Shown here: positions 34,396 through 44,452 of the stretch, piece by piece | Layout of the letters: each line of letters opens with the position of its first letter | How positions within the stretch are numbered: the first letter of the stretch is position 1 | Assembly: GCF_029871205.1 (NCBI RefSeq) | Contig: NZ_SSOJ01000044.1 | Location: 1-55,667, forward strand | Length of the DNA stretch: 55,667 bases | Direction: 5' to 3' | Origin: Pseudomonas sp. BN417 | GTDB lineage: Bacteria > Pseudomonadota > Gammaproteobacteria > Pseudomonadales > Pseudomonadaceae | Notes under the pieces: generated by a model | The model's input: the letters and a program-made list of their open reading frames with translations, nothing else | What the model was told of the DNA's origin: nothing | Database searches by the model: none | Program-made: the position numbers and the translations under genes

Positions 34396-35193
34396 ATGCC
34401 CAAGCACACTCTGAAATCCCTCACCCTCGGCCTGCTCCTGGCCAGCGGCCTCGCCCATGGCGCCGACTCCAAGGTACTCAAGGTCGGCACCACCGCCGCC
34501 TTCGCCCCGCCGCTGGAAGTGGCGGTGGAGGAAGCCGCCAAGGCGGGCCTCGAGGTCGAGCTGGTGGAATTCACCGACTGGAACTCGCCGAACATCACCC
34601 TGGCCGCCGGCGATATCGACGTGAACTACTTCCAGCACAGGCCCTTTCTGGAGAACGCCAGCAAGGAGGGCAACTTCCAGCTCAAGCCCTTCGCCCCCGG
34701 CGTGATCAACAACGTCGGCCTCTACTCGAAGAAGTACGCGGGCCTAGCCGAGCTGCCGGAAGGCGCCAAGGTGGCCATCGCCAACGACCCCATCAACGGC
34801 GGCCGTGGCCTGCAACTGCTGCAGAAGGCCGGGCTGCTCAAGCTCAAGGACGGCGTCGGCTACAAGGCCACACTGGACGACATAGTGGAGAACCCGAAGA
34901 GGATCGACATCATCGAGCTGGAAGCCGTGCAGCTGGTGCGCGCCCTGGATGACGTCGACCTGGCCCAGGGCTATCCGCACTACATCCGCCTGGCCGACAC
35001 CCTCGATCCCAACAGCGCGCTGCTGTTCGACGGCATCGAGAACAAGGAATACATCATCCAGTTCGTCACCCGTGCGGACTTCAAGGACGACGGCCGCCTG
35101 GGCCAGTTCATCGATATCTACCAGCACTCCCCGCAGGTCCGCGCTGCACTCGACAAGGCCCACGGCAAGCTCTACCAGCCGGGTTGGGAATAA
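34396..35193 (+). CDS. metQ: MetQ/NlpA-type ABC transporter substrate-binding protein
   Basis: 265 residues. The signal peptide ends near ASGLAHGA (about residue 22) and has no lipobox Cys, unlike canonical MetQ lipoproteins, so it should be soluble in the periplasm. The NlpA fold is shown by LKVGTTAAFAPPLEVA, ITLAAGDIDVNYFQHRPFLE, VAIANDPINGGRGLQLLQKAG and DVDLAQGYPHYIRLADT. Neighbouring oxygenases suggest an organosulfur ligand, not simply D-methionine. Confidence 0.88.
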   Translation: MPKHTLKSLTLGLLLASGLAHGADSKVLKVGTTAAFAPPLEVAVEEAAKAGLEVELVEFTDWNSPNITLAAGDIDVNYFQHRPFLENASKEGNFQLKPFAPGVINNVGLYSKKYAGLAELPEGAKVAIANDPINGGRGLQLLQKAGLLKLKDGVGYKATLDDIVENPKRIDIIELEAVQLVRALDDVDLAQGYPHYIRLADTLDPNSALLFDGIENKEYIIQFVTRADFKDDGRLGQFIDIYQHSPQVRAALDKAHGKLYQPGWE

Positions 35194-35219
35194 CCACGCA
35201 GGAAGAGTTCGCCTGTCTT

Positions 35220-35317
35220 TGTGGGGGCGATTTCAATCGCTAAGCGGACCGAAGGTTCGCCCTTCGGACATCCAGGGGGCCGCTGCGCGGCCCTTTGCGA
35301 ATGAATTCGCCCCCACA
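35220..35317. repeat. Family A palindromic repeat, copy 3
   Basis: TGTGGGGGCGATTTCAATCGC at the left and GCGAATGAATTCGCCCCCACA at the right. The left arm has diverged (GATTTC for GAATTC). It lies between metQ and metN inside an operon, so it must be transcribed through or reduces expression of metNI. Confidence 0.9.
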
Positions 35318-35364
35318 GAAAAGCAAAGGCGGCTCCTCTGATACACGGAACAGAGAGGCCCCAT

Positions 35365-36444
35365 ATGGTCAGTTTCAATCGCAACATCCGCCTGGACCTC
35401 CCGCACATCCGCCTGCAGGGGCTGGGCAAGGCCTACCAGGGCAGCAAGGGGCCGGTGCAGGCTTTGCAGGGCATCGACCTGGAAATTCGCCGTGGCGAGG
35501 TGTTCGGCATCATCGGCCGCAGCGGTGCCGGCAAGTCGTCGCTGATCCGCACCTTGAACCGCCTGGAGCGGCCCAGTGCCGGGCAGGTGGTGATAGACGA
35601 AGAAGACATCGGCCGCTTCGACGAACAGCAACTGGTGTTGTTGCGCCGCCGAGTGGGCATGATCTTCCAGCACTTCAACCTGATGTCGGCCAAGACCGTC
35701 TGGCAGAACGTCGCCCTGCCGCTGAAGGTGGCCGGCGTGGCCAAGGCGGACATCGATCGCAAGGTCAGCGAACTGCTGCAGCTGGTGGGCCTGGCGGACA
35801 AGCGCGACGCCTATCCGGCGCAGTTGTCCGGTGGGCAGAAGCAGCGCGTCGGCATCGCCCGGGCGCTGGTGCACCAGCCGCAGATACTGCTGTGCGACGA
35901 GGCCACCTCGGCGCTGGACCCGGAAAGCACCCAACAGATCCTTGCGTTGCTACGCGACATCAACCGGCGCCTCGGCTTGACCATCGTCCTGATCACCCAC
36001 GAGATGGCGGTGATCCGCGAGATCTGCGACCGGGTCGTGGTGCTGGAGCGCGGCCGGGTGGTGGAGCAGGGCGCGGTCTGGCAGGTATTCGGTGACCCGC
36101 AGCACGAGGTCACCCGTACCTTGCTCGGTACCCTGCGCCACGACTTGCCGGACGATCTGCTGGCACGGCTGGTCAGCCAACCCCGGGAAGGCGCCGACCA
36201 GTTGCTGCTGGACCTGCATTTCACCGGCGCCAGCGGCCGCGAGCCGGACCTGCTGGCCATCGCCCGGGCCCTGGACACGCGGGTGAGCCTGGTGCACGGC
36301 GGCATCGATCGCATCCAGGGCCGCGCCCAGGGCCATCTGCTGCTCAGCGCCGCGTTGGCTGGGCGGGGTGGCCTGGAGCTGCTGGAGCGGGCACGGCCCC
36401 TGGCGGACAAGGCGGAGGTGCTCGGCTATGTCGCCCATGCTTGA
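35365..36444 (+). CDS. metN: MetN-type ABC transporter ATP-binding protein
   Basis: 359 residues. Walker [11 protein letters not shown] (about 51-60), Q-loop FQHFNLM, signature [15 protein letters not shown], Walker [14 protein letters not shown], and the H-loop in LITHEM. A C-terminal NIL-like domain (from about residue 275, [21 protein letters not shown]) is the ligand-sensing part of MetN. The metI start lies within its 3' end. Confidence 0.93.
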   Translation: MVSFNRNIRLDLPHIRLQGLGKAYQGSKGPVQALQGIDLEIRRGEVFGIIGRSGAGKSSLIRTLNRLERPSAGQVVIDEEDIGRFDEQQLVLLRRRVGMIFQHFNLMSAKTVWQNVALPLKVAGVAKADIDRKVSELLQLVGLADKRDAYPAQLSGGQKQRVGIARALVHQPQILLCDEATSALDPESTQQILALLRDINRRLGLTIVLITHEMAVIREICDRVVVLERGRVVEQGAVWQVFGDPQHEVTRTLLGTLRHDLPDDLLARLVSQPREGADQLLLDLHFTGASGREPDLLAIARALDTRVSLVHGGIDRIQGRAQGHLLLSAALAGRGGLELLERARPLADKAEVLGYVAHA

Positions 36445-37081
36445 TCGCCTGCTGCAGGGCATCCTCGACACGCTGCTGATGATCGGCGCCTCGTCGCTGA
36501 TCGTGCTCCTCGTGGGCATTCCCCTGGCCCTGGTGCTGGTCACCACCGGTCCCGGCGGTATCTTCGAGGCGCGTCTGCTGAACCGCAGCCTCGGCAGCGT
36601 GGTGAACGTGCTGCGCTCGATTCCCTTCCTGATCCTGATGGTGGCGCTGATCCCCTTCACCCGCCTGATCGTGGGCACCAGCTACGGCGTCTGGGCGGCG
36701 GTGGTGCCGCTGACCATAGCCGCCACGCCGTTCTTCGCGCGCATCGCCGAGGTGAGCCTGAGGGAGGTGGATTTCGGCTTGGTGGAGGCGGCCCAGGCCA
36801 TGGGCTGCCAGCGCCGACACATCATCTGCAACGTGCTGCTGCCGGAGGCGCGGCCGGGAATAGTCGGCGGCTTCACCATCACTCTGGTGACCATGATCAA
36901 CTCCTCGGCCATGGCCGGCGCCATCGGTGCCGGCGGCCTGGGCGACCTGGCCTACCGCTACGGCTACCAGCGCTTCGATACCCAGATCATGCTGACCGTG
37001 ATCATCCTGCTGGTGGTGCTGGTGAGCCTGATCCAGTTCGGCGGGGACAGGTTGGCGCGGGTGTTGAACAAGCGGGTGTGA
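36428..37081 (+). CDS. metI: MetI-type ABC transporter permease
   Basis: 217 residues with five to six membrane segments and the permease loop [25 protein letters not shown], which contacts the ATPase. Start 36428 is favoured by GAGGTG 7 nt upstream; ATG 36437 is three codons downstream. It overlaps metN by 17 nt. Together with metQ and metN it completes one importer. Confidence 0.93.
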   Translation: MSPMLDRLLQGILDTLLMIGASSLIVLLVGIPLALVLVTTGPGGIFEARLLNRSLGSVVNVLRSIPFLILMVALIPFTRLIVGTSYGVWAAVVPLTIAATPFFARIAEVSLREVDFGLVEAAQAMGCQRRHIICNVLLPEARPGIVGGFTITLVTMINSSAMAGAIGAGGLGDLAYRYGYQRFDTQIMLTVIILLVVLVSLIQFGGDRLARVLNKRV

Positions 37082-37093
37082 AGTGAGCAACCT

Positions 37094-37191
37094 GTAGGTT
37101 GGGCCGGGCGGCGTTCCGCGAGCGCAGCGAAGCCCAACAGCGGAGCCGAGCCGGGAAACGTTGGGCTTCGCTTGGCTCAGCCACAACCTAC
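37094..37191. repeat. Family C GTAGGTTGGGC palindrome
   Basis: Outer arms GTAGGTTGGGC... and ...CACAACCTAC, with inner AGCGAAGCCCAAC/GTTGGGCTTCGCT. It lies between convergent metI and the CigR-like gene. A degraded relative appears near 57-96. Confidence 0.85.
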
Positions 37192-37211
37192 GGGTCTTTG
37201 TGCGGAGGGAT

Positions 37212-37625
37212 TCAATCCATCACGTCCTGCAGCACTTCGTAGATGATCCCGGTGGCGACCGCCACCAGGATCAGGTCGGTCCCGGCGCGGACCCAGTCAT
37301 AGCCGTCGTAGTGGGGCAGGCGGTTGACCAGGCGGCCGTCGAGTTTCTTGGCGATCCCCGGCGGCAGCGGCTTGCCGCGTGCCAGGTTTTTCTGGATGCC
37401 CGGCGGCAGGGCATCGGCATTGCCCCAGTATTCGCGGTTGTCGTCGAGGATGATGCGGATGCCGCCGATATCCACCTGCGGCCCGCCGGACCAAGTGCTG
37501 TTCTGGGCACTGGCGTGGCCCTTGTCGTGGCCCTTGTTCTTGCCGGGGTCGGCCAGCAGCGCCGGGGAGCCGGCGACGAGGGCGAGGCTGGTGAATGCCG
37601 CGATGAGGGTACGGGTTGTGGTCAT
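37212..37625 (-). CDS. CigR-like/RcnB-like exported protein
   Basis: 137 residues. The signal peptide ends near residue 25 (PALLA). A basic His/Lys-rich part follows, then YWGNADALPPGIQKNLARGKPLPPGIAKKLDGR with the repeated LPPGI, and a C-terminal hydrophobic segment (LILVAVATGIIYEVLQDVMD). This matches the anti-virulence regulator CigR/RcnB-like family of envelope proteins. The start has GGAGG upstream. The function in pseudomonads is unknown. Confidence 0.8.
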   Translation of the reverse strand: MTTTRTLIAAFTSLALVAGSPALLADPGKNKGHDKGHASAQNSTWSGGPQVDIGGIRIILDDNREYWGNADALPPGIQKNLARGKPLPPGIAKKLDGRLVNRLPHYDGYDWVRAGTDLILVAVATGIIYEVLQDVMD

Positions 37626-37731
37626 GTCCTTGGCCTCCGTGAGGGACGGTTTTCCCCGGCTGATGGACTGCGAAAAGCGGGGGAGTGCGGCAACTATCGC
37701 AGAAAAAAAACAAATCGGAGGGGATCGAAAC

Positions 37732-37797
37732 ATGACCGCGTTCAAAATCTGCCGAACCAGGCGTCGTCGGGATAGGCCACTCGTCTCCCGGATGTGA
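37732..37797 (+). CDS. Possible 21-codon arginine-rich small ORF
   Basis: MTAFKICRTRRRRDRPLVSR plus Met, with GGAGGGG about 10 nt before the ATG. It lies in the promoter side between two divergent envelope-protein genes, 61 nt before the glycine-rich gene. It could be a leader peptide or noncoding; no homology is claimed. Confidence 0.3.
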   Translation: MTAFKICRTRRRRDRPLVSRM

Positions 37798-37858
37798 ACC
37801 GGCGCCTGCGGCGAGAGTCTCACGGCTAACCGTGAAACAAGCCTCTGGAGGCTCCAAA

Positions 37859-38524
<666 letters not shown>

Positions 38525-38532
38525 AAACGACT

Positions 38533-38556
38533 GGGGGCAACCAGCTGGTTGCCCCC
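38533..38556. terminator. 24-bp perfect palindrome at a convergent gene end
   Basis: GGGGGCAACCAG and its exact complement, between the glycine-rich gene and fahA. It may act as a bidirectional terminator; the flanks are only weakly T/A-rich. Confidence 0.6.
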
Positions 38557-38565
38557 ACTCTTCAC

Positions 38566-39870
38566 TCAGCGTGCCGCCAGCAATATCCCACGGCATTCGC
38601 CGAAGCCGATGCTGGGGTAGCCCTCCCGCTGGCAACGGGCACGCAGGATCACTTCATCCCCGTCTTCCAGGAAAGTGCGCTGCTCGCCGCTGGGCAGGCT
38701 GATCGGCTGTTTGCCGCCGACGGTGCTCTCCAGCAGGCTGCCGAAGGCTTCCGGTTGCGGCCCGGAGAGGGTGCCGGAGCCGAACAGGTCGCCAGGTTGC
38801 AGCTTGCAGCCGCCGACGCTGTGGTGGGCGACCATCTGTGCCACGGTCCAGTACATGTTCAGGGTGTTGCTCAGCGCCAGGCGGTGGGGCGGCAGGCCCT
38901 GTTCGCGCATGGCGGCCGTGAGCAGCAGCACTTCCAGTTCGATCTCGAAGGCACCCTTGGCCTGGTCGGCTTCGTCCAGCAGGTAGGGCAGGGGCTGCGG
39001 GTCGCCTTCCGGGCGCGCCGGCTGGGCGCTGCGGAAGGGCTCCAGGGCCTCGGCGGTGATCACCCAGGGGGACACCGTGGTGCCGAAGTTCTTCGCCAGG
39101 AAGGGGCCCAGCGGCTGGTATTCCCAGGCCTGCACGTCACGCGCGGACCAGTCGTTGAGCAGGCAGTAGCCGGCGATGTGCTGCTGGGCGTCGGCGATGG
39201 CGATGGAGTCGCCCATCTCGTTGCCCTGGCCGATCCAGATGCCTAGTTCCAGCTCGTAGTCCAGGCGCTTGCTGGGGCCGAAGCTCGGGGCCTCCTGGCC
39301 CGGCGGCAAGGTCTGGCCATTGGGCCGGCGTACCGGGGTACCGGAGACGCAGACGGTGGAGGCGCGGCCGTGGTAGCCGATGGGCACGTGCTTGTAGTTG
39401 GGCAGCAGCGGGTTGTCCGGGCGGAACAGGCGGCCGACGTTGTTGGCGTGGTGGATGCCCACATAGAAGTCGGTGTAGTCGCCAACATGCGCAGGTAGGT
39501 GCAGCTGGCAGGTGGTCGCGGCCGGCAGCAGGGCCTGGCCCATGGCTTCCAGGCGCTCCTGGGCGGCGCTGCCTTCGGCCAGGAGTTCCTGCAGCTGGGC
39601 GCGCAGGGCGCGGCGGGCGGAGGTGCCGAGGGCGAAGAAGGCGTTCAGGTTGTCGCCGCAGGCGGACTGGGCGGCTTCGGCGGCTTCACCGCTGAACAGG
39701 CCGGCGTCGCAGGCCGCCTTCAGGTCGAAGATGACGTCGCCTATGGCCACGCCGCCGCGCGGCGAGGCGCCGCTCGGGCTGAAGATGCCCAGCGGCAGGT
39801 TCTGCAGGGGGAAGTCGGGGTGGCCGTTGGCGGAGTCGATCCAGCTACGGCGGTTGTCTATCTGGGTCAT
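38566..39870 (-). CDS. fahA: Fumarylacetoacetase
   Basis: 434 residues. It hydrolyses fumarylacetoacetate to fumarate and acetoacetate, the last step of homogentisate breakdown. Recognisable blocks are FYVGIHHANNVGRLFRPDNP, YKHVPIGYHGRASTV, LDYELELGIWIGQGNEMG, LLNDWSARDVQAWEYQPLGPF and the C-terminal SIGFGECRGILLAA. It lies one base after hmgA, so the two form an operon. Confidence 0.96.
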   Translation of the reverse strand: MTQIDNRRSWIDSANGHPDFPLQNLPLGIFSPSGASPRGGVAIGDVIFDLKAACDAGLFSGEAAEAAQSACGDNLNAFFALGTSARRALRAQLQELLAEGSAAQERLEAMGQALLPAATTCQLHLPAHVGDYTDFYVGIHHANNVGRLFRPDNPLLPNYKHVPIGYHGRASTVCVSGTPVRRPNGQTLPPGQEAPSFGPSKRLDYELELGIWIGQGNEMGDSIAIADAQQHIAGYCLLNDWSARDVQAWEYQPLGPFLAKNFGTTVSPWVITAEALEPFRSAQPARPEGDPQPLPYLLDEADQAKGAFEIELEVLLLTAAMREQGLPPHRLALSNTLNMYWTVAQMVAHHSVGGCKLQPGDLFGSGTLSGPQPEAFGSLLESTVGGKQPISLPSGEQRTFLEDGDEVILRARCQREGYPSIGFGECRGILLAAR

Positions 39871-39871
39871 G

Positions 39872-41167
39872 TCAGATCCTGCCCTTGTCGAATGTCTTGG
39901 CCATGCCGGCCCAGCAAGCATCGTAGTCGTTCTGCAGCTGCGGGCACTCCAGCGCGTACTGGCTGGGGCGCAGCACCCGGCTGGTCTCGAACATGAAGGC
40001 CATGGTGTTGTCGATCTTGTGCGGCTTGAGGTCGGCGGCGATGGCGGCGGTGGTGGTGGCGTTGTCCGGCCCGTGGGCGCTCATGCAGTTGTGCAGCGAG
40101 GCGCCGCCGGGGGCGAAGCCTTCGGCCTTGGCGTCGTAGGCACCCTGGATCAGGCCCATGAACTCGTTCATCAGGTTGCGGTGGAACCACGGCGGACGGA
40201 AGGTGTTCTCGGCCACCATCCAGCGCGGCGGGAAGATCACGAAGTCGACGTTGGCCTGACCAAAGGTTTCGCTGGGCGAGGTGAGCACGGTGAAGATCGA
40301 CGGGTCCGGGTGGTCGTAGCTCACGGTGCCGATGGTGTTGAAGCGGCGCAGGTCGTACTTGTAGGGCACGTTGTTGCCGTGCCAGGCGACCACGTCCAGG
40401 GGCGAGTGGTCCAGTTCGGTGGCCCAGAGTTCGCCGAGGAACTTCTGCACCAGCTCGACCGGCGCATCCACATCCTCGTAATGGGCCACCGGGGCGAGGA
40501 AGTCCCGCGGGTTGGCCAGGCCGTTGCTGCCGATGGGGCCGAGGTCGGGCAGGCGCAGGGCAGCGCCGTGGTTCTCGCAGATGTAGCCGCGGGCGCTGGC
40601 GTCCAGCAGTTCGACGCGGAACTTCATGCCACGGGGGATCACCGCGATCTCCAGCGGCTCCACATCCAGCAGGCCCAGTTCGGTGGCGATGCGCAGGCGG
40701 CCTTGCTCGGGAACGATCAGCAGTTCGCCGTCGGCATTGAAGAACACCCGTTGCATCGAGGCGTTGGCGCGGAACAGATGCACGCTGACGCCCGAGGCCT
40801 GCTCGGCGTCGGTGGTGGCGGCGATGGTCACCAGGCCGTCGATGAAGTCGGTGCGCTCGGCGGGGATGTCGTGCGGGTTCCAGCGCAGGCGGTTGGGCGT
40901 GACCGGACCCAGGCGGTTGCCGGCGATCTGGCGCTCCAGGCGCTGGTACGTCGGATGATTGGCCGAGGGCTTGATGCGGTACATCCAGGTGCGCCGGGCT
41001 TCGCTGCGCGGCACGGTGAAGGCGGTGCCGGAGAGCAGTTCGGTGTAGAGCCCGTAGGGCACTTGCTGCGGGGAGTTCCGCCCGACGGGCAGGGCGCCCG
41101 GCAGCGACTCGCTGCTGAACTCGTTATCGAAACCGGACTGGTAGTTGAGCGGTGTAGGGGAGACCAT
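39872..41167 (-). CDS. hmgA: Homogentisate 1,2-dioxygenase
   Basis: 431 residues. This iron-dependent ring-cleaving enzyme converts homogentisate to maleylacetoacetate. It shows [13 protein letters not shown] at the N-terminus, [27 protein letters not shown] with the Glu ligand, and SAHGPDNAT. Full family length. It is divergent from hmgR, and a 28-bp operator-like element lies between them at 41186-41213. It forms an operon with fahA. Confidence 0.97.
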   Translation of the reverse strand: MVSPTPLNYQSGFDNEFSSESLPGALPVGRNSPQQVPYGLYTELLSGTAFTVPRSEARRTWMYRIKPSANHPTYQRLERQIAGNRLGPVTPNRLRWNPHDIPAERTDFIDGLVTIAATTDAEQASGVSVHLFRANASMQRVFFNADGELLIVPEQGRLRIATELGLLDVEPLEIAVIPRGMKFRVELLDASARGYICENHGAALRLPDLGPIGSNGLANPRDFLAPVAHYEDVDAPVELVQKFLGELWATELDHSPLDVVAWHGNNVPYKYDLRRFNTIGTVSYDHPDPSIFTVLTSPSETFGQANVDFVIFPPRWMVAENTFRPPWFHRNLMNEFMGLIQGAYDAKAEGFAPGGASLHNCMSAHGPDNATTTAAIAADLKPHKIDNTMAFMFETSRVLRPSQYALECPQLQNDYDACWAGMAKTFDKGRI

Positions 41168-41185
41168 GGCGACCTCGCTGTTTTT

Positions 41186-41213
41186 GTAATTTGATTACGC
41201 ATAACGTAATTTG
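41186..41213. promoter_or_regulatory. Putative HmgR operator, hmgA-hmgR intergenic
   Basis: Starts GTAAT, ends CGTAATTTG, with an internal TTAC-N-C. It matches the element at 55242-55269 upstream of maiA at 20 of 28 positions, counted by eye, including the complete right end. It lies 18 nt upstream of the hmgA start. Confidence 0.65.
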
Positions 41214-41270
41214 AAAGCCTCAAAGGGTCAAGCTATAACAGCGCCCTCCCTCTCCAACCAAGGCCAGGAC

Positions 41271-42059
41271 ATGACGAGCGAAAACGACAGCGCGAGCGCA
41301 CCGCGGCGACAGAAGGTCCAGGCCGCGGAAGTGGGCACCGACATCCTCAAGGGATTGGCGGAGCTGGCGCCGGCCACTTCGCTGTCGAAGCTGGCCGAGC
41401 ACGTCGGCATGCCGGCGAGCAAGGTGCACCGCTACCTGCAGGCGCTGATCGCCAGCGGCTTCGCCGAGCAGGACGCCACCACCAACCACTATGGCCTGGG
41501 CCGCGAGGCGCTGCTGGTGGGCCTGGCCGCCATCGGCCGGCTGGATGTGGTGAAGGTCTCCATGCCGCACCTGGTGGAGCTGCGCGACGCGCTGAACGAA
41601 ACCTGTTTCCTCGCCGTCTGGGGCAACAAGGGGCCTACTGTGGTCCACGTGGAGCAGGCCCTGCGTGCCGTCACCCTGGTGACCCAGGTGGGTTCGGTGC
41701 TGCCGCTGCTGGGCTCGTCCACCGGCCTGGTGTTCAACACCTACCTGCCCGAGGCCGAGACCGCCTTCCTGCGCGACGAAGAGCTGGCACTACCCGAGGC
41801 ACCCAGCGCCGCCGAACTCCAGGAGCAGATGGCGCAGATCCGCGCCACCGGCCTGCACCCGGTACATGGCCTGCTGATGCCGGGGGTGAACGCCCTGTCG
41901 GCGCCGCTCTTCGCCATCGGCAACAAGCTCGCGGGCGTGATTACCGTGGTCGGCGCCGCCAGCGTGTTCCACGCCGACACCCAGGGCTCGGCCGCCGAAC
42001 GCCTGCATCAGGCGGCCCGCGCCATCAGCCTGCGAATGGGCGGGCAGCAGCCCGAGTGA
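41271..42059 (+). CDS. hmgR: IclR-family repressor of homogentisate catabolism
   Basis: 262 residues. The N-terminal winged helix-turn-helix reads LAPATSLSKLAEHVGMPASKVHRYLQALIASGFAEQD. The C-terminal IclR effector domain includes ETCFLAVWGNKGPTVVHVEQ. In Pseudomonas putida HmgR represses hmgABC and homogentisate relieves it. The divergent position to hmgA supports the same role. ATG 41271 is the family-like start; an in-frame extension to 41211 overlaps the operator. Confidence 0.92.
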   Translation: MTSENDSASAPRRQKVQAAEVGTDILKGLAELAPATSLSKLAEHVGMPASKVHRYLQALIASGFAEQDATTNHYGLGREALLVGLAAIGRLDVVKVSMPHLVELRDALNETCFLAVWGNKGPTVVHVEQALRAVTLVTQVGSVLPLLGSSTGLVFNTYLPEAETAFLRDEELALPEAPSAAELQEQMAQIRATGLHPVHGLLMPGVNALSAPLFAIGNKLAGVITVVGAASVFHADTQGSAAERLHQAARAISLRMGGQQPE

Positions 42060-42088
42060 GCCGCTCTGCGGGGTCGGCCAAGCCCCTG

Positions 42089-42973
42089 CTACGGCTCCAC
42101 CCCGCCGAACAACTGGTTGCATTCCCGCGGGTCGCCGGATTCCACACCCATGTGGAACCATTCCGCACGCTTGGCGATGTCACCTTCGGTCAGCGGGTGG
42201 GGCATGGCCGGTTGGTCCTGGGCCTTGGCGCGCTCCCGGCCGAGGGCGACCACCGTCTGTAGCGCCTTGTCCATGTCCTGGGGCCTGATCCAGGGGTATT
42301 TGCGCTGGGCATAGCTGGCCCAGCTCCCCACCAGGCAATCGGCGAGCAACTCCTCGGTCTCCTCCAGGCTCTCGGCGCCTTCAGCCTGGCTGTCCTTCGC
42401 GCGGTATTCCTTGATCCAGCCCACGGCGCCCACCAGGTTCTGCACATGGTGGGCGACCGCATGGGCCACCACATAGCTGCGGGCGAAGTCACCCACTTCG
42501 GGGGCACGTTTCTGCAGCTCGTCGAGATAGGCCAGGTCGAGGTAGAGCGTCATGCCCTTCGCACAGTAGAAGGCGCCGCTGGCGGCGCCGGTCGGTTTGC
42601 AGGGGGACTCGACCCGGCCCTCGTAGAGCACCACCTTGGGTTTCTTGTAGGCGTAGTCGCCTCGGGCGAGGAACTCGCCCCAGATGTCCTCGTTGCTTTC
42701 CAGCAGCGCCTTCACCAACTCCCGCGAGTCGCCCGGCGCGTTCACCGGGGCCGGCGCCACCGCTGCAGCCGCGGGAGGCTCAGGTTCTGCGGTGACCTGT
42801 TCCGGAAACGCGGGCGGAGCGGGCTTGAGCCGATCGATCAGGTGCGCCGGGCCAAAGCCGAGGTAGAGCGCCACGCCGACCAGCGTCACGACGATCAGCA
42901 CCCAGGCCAGCCCGCGCAGCAGGCGGAGCAGCAGGCCCTTGCGGGGTCTCGGGGCGGTGGTTTTTGCGGGCAT
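42089..42973 (-). CDS. YpfJ-type neutral zinc metallopeptidase-family protein, active-site Glu lost
   Basis: 294 residues: an N-terminal membrane segment (about 17-38), a Pro/Ala-rich linker and a YpfJ-type domain. The domain is marked by AFYCAKGMTLYLDLAYLDEL, VVAHAVAHHVQNLVG and LADCLVGSWASYAQ. The family motif is HExxH; here residues 171-175 read HAVAH. The general-base Glu is therefore Ala (codon GCG; one base from GAG), which predicts loss of peptidase activity while the zinc His residues remain. Start 42973. Confidence 0.85.
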   Translation of the reverse strand: MPAKTTAPRPRKGLLLRLLRGLAWVLIVVTLVGVALYLGFGPAHLIDRLKPAPPAFPEQVTAEPEPPAAAAVAPAPVNAPGDSRELVKALLESNEDIWGEFLARGDYAYKKPKVVLYEGRVESPCKPTGAASGAFYCAKGMTLYLDLAYLDELQKRAPEVGDFARSYVVAHAVAHHVQNLVGAVGWIKEYRAKDSQAEGAESLEETEELLADCLVGSWASYAQRKYPWIRPQDMDKALQTVVALGRERAKAQDQPAMPHPLTEGDIAKRAEWFHMGVESGDPRECNQLFGGVEP

Positions 42974-43143
42974 GGTGGCGGGTTCCGGATGGTGTCGCCC
43001 TTCAGTGTTGTACCTTCCCTGCCGCTTCGCCACCGGGTGATCGACGCCGCCGCGATCCGCCTCGGGGATGAGACCCCTGTCACATGATGGCAACCTGGCA
43101 CTGCTTGAATGCCCGGCACCCATCAGTCGCCGGAGTACCGATC

Positions 43144-44448
43144 ATGGCAGCCGAAAGCAGTCTGGCTCGCCTGCTCAAGACCGTGGAGCCGCTGGCCCCG
43201 GACATGAGCATCAGTGATGTCGCCGATCGCCTGCTGACCCCTGAACACAAGGTTTTCCTCTCCCTGCCAGTGGTGGACGAGCAGGGCCTGCCGTTGGGGC
43301 TGGTCAGTCGCTATGCGTTGCAGGACATCTTCATGCAGCGTTTCGGACGCGACCTCTGGGGCCGCCGCCCGGTGGCCGACGTGATGAACCCGGCGCCGCT
43401 CACGGTCGCCCTGGCATCCGGCCTGGAACTGGCGGCCAAACAGGTGACCGGGCAACTGCAGTACCCCATTACCGAAGATTTCATCCTGGTGGACGACCAG
43501 GGACGCTACCTGGGGCTGGGGACAGTGCTCGACCTGCTGAAAGCCATGGAGCTGCGCATCGCCCAGCGCAACCAGGTGCTGCGCAAGGCACTGGTGGACC
43601 TGAAGGAGTCCCAGGCCCAGCTGGTGCAATCGGAAAAGATGGCGTCCCTCGGCCAGATGGTCGCGGGCGTCGCCCACGAGCTGAACACGCCGCTGGGCTA
43701 CGTGAAGAACAACGTCCAGCTGCTGGACGAGCTGACCGCGCCGCTCTTCGCCCTCGCCGAGAGCCAGGCCGGCCTGGCCGATTGCCTGGACGACCCGGCC
43801 TGTGACGAGCAGCGCCTGGCCGATGCCCTGGAGCGCGCCGCCGCCGCGCGTGCGCAGGCCACCCCCGAGCTGCTGGCCGGGGACCTGCGCCAGCTGTTCG
43901 ACGACACCCTCTACGGCCTCGGCCAGATCGCCGAGCTGGTTTCCGGGCTCAAGGACTTCGCCCGCCTGGACCGCGCCATGAGCGAGGAAGTCGACCTCAA
44001 CGACTGCATCCGCAGCGCCCTGCTGATCGCCCGCAACCATATCAAGGACAAGGCCGAGGTGCTCCAGATGCTCGGCGAGTTGCCGCGCATCGCCTGCGCG
44101 CCCTCGCAGATCAATCAGGTGCTGCTGAACCTCTTTACCAACGCCGCCCAGGCCATGGACGGCCCGGGCCGCATCCAGGTGAAGAGCTGGGCCGACGCCG
44201 ACAGCCTGTTCATCTCGGTGCAGGACAGTGGCCGCGGGATGCCGCCCGAGGTCATGCAGCGCATCTTCGACCCGTTCTTCACCACCAAGCCGGTGGGCGA
44301 GGGCACGGGGCTTGGGCTGTCCATCAGCTACAAGATCATTCGCGACCATGGCGGCAGCATCCGCGTGGCCTCGGAACCGGGGCGCGGCACGTGCTTCCTC
44401 ATCAGCCTGCCGCGCAGCCAGGCCGTCGAACTTAAACGGAGCGCCTGA
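43144..44448 (+). CDS. CBS-domain sensor histidine kinase
   Basis: 434 residues with no membrane segment. Two CBS-type repeats occupy about 1-135 ([40 protein letters not shown]) and replace a typical sensor. A coiled linker, the HisKA box with His 178 ([18 protein letters not shown]) and an HATPase domain ([34 protein letters not shown]) follow. It probably senses nucleotide or energy status in the cytosol. It is in an operon with the double-receiver gene (4-nt gap). Confidence 0.92.
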   Translation: MAAESSLARLLKTVEPLAPDMSISDVADRLLTPEHKVFLSLPVVDEQGLPLGLVSRYALQDIFMQRFGRDLWGRRPVADVMNPAPLTVALASGLELAAKQVTGQLQYPITEDFILVDDQGRYLGLGTVLDLLKAMELRIAQRNQVLRKALVDLKESQAQLVQSEKMASLGQMVAGVAHELNTPLGYVKNNVQLLDELTAPLFALAESQAGLADCLDDPACDEQRLADALERAAAARAQATPELLAGDLRQLFDDTLYGLGQIAELVSGLKDFARLDRAMSEEVDLNDCIRSALLIARNHIKDKAEVLQMLGELPRIACAPSQINQVLLNLFTNAAQAMDGPGRIQVKSWADADSLFISVQDSGRGMPPEVMQRIFDPFFTTKPVGEGTGLGLSISYKIIRDHGGSIRVASEPGRGTCFLISLPRSQAVELKRSA

Positions 44449-44452
44449 GCCC

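Noticed and set aside
34256-35317. Family A copies 2 and 3 as ends of a composite insertion sequence around metQ
   Set aside because: There is no transposase, and metQ is a normal operon gene. The copies are part of a dispersed family with unrelated flanks elsewhere.
39512-41194. 560-codon open frame on the plus strand
   Set aside because: It is antisense to hmgA and fahA, both unambiguous.
43084-43143. Sigma-54 (-24/-12) promoter before the CBS kinase
   Set aside because: A TGGCAC is present, but GC is not at the required 10-nt spacing.
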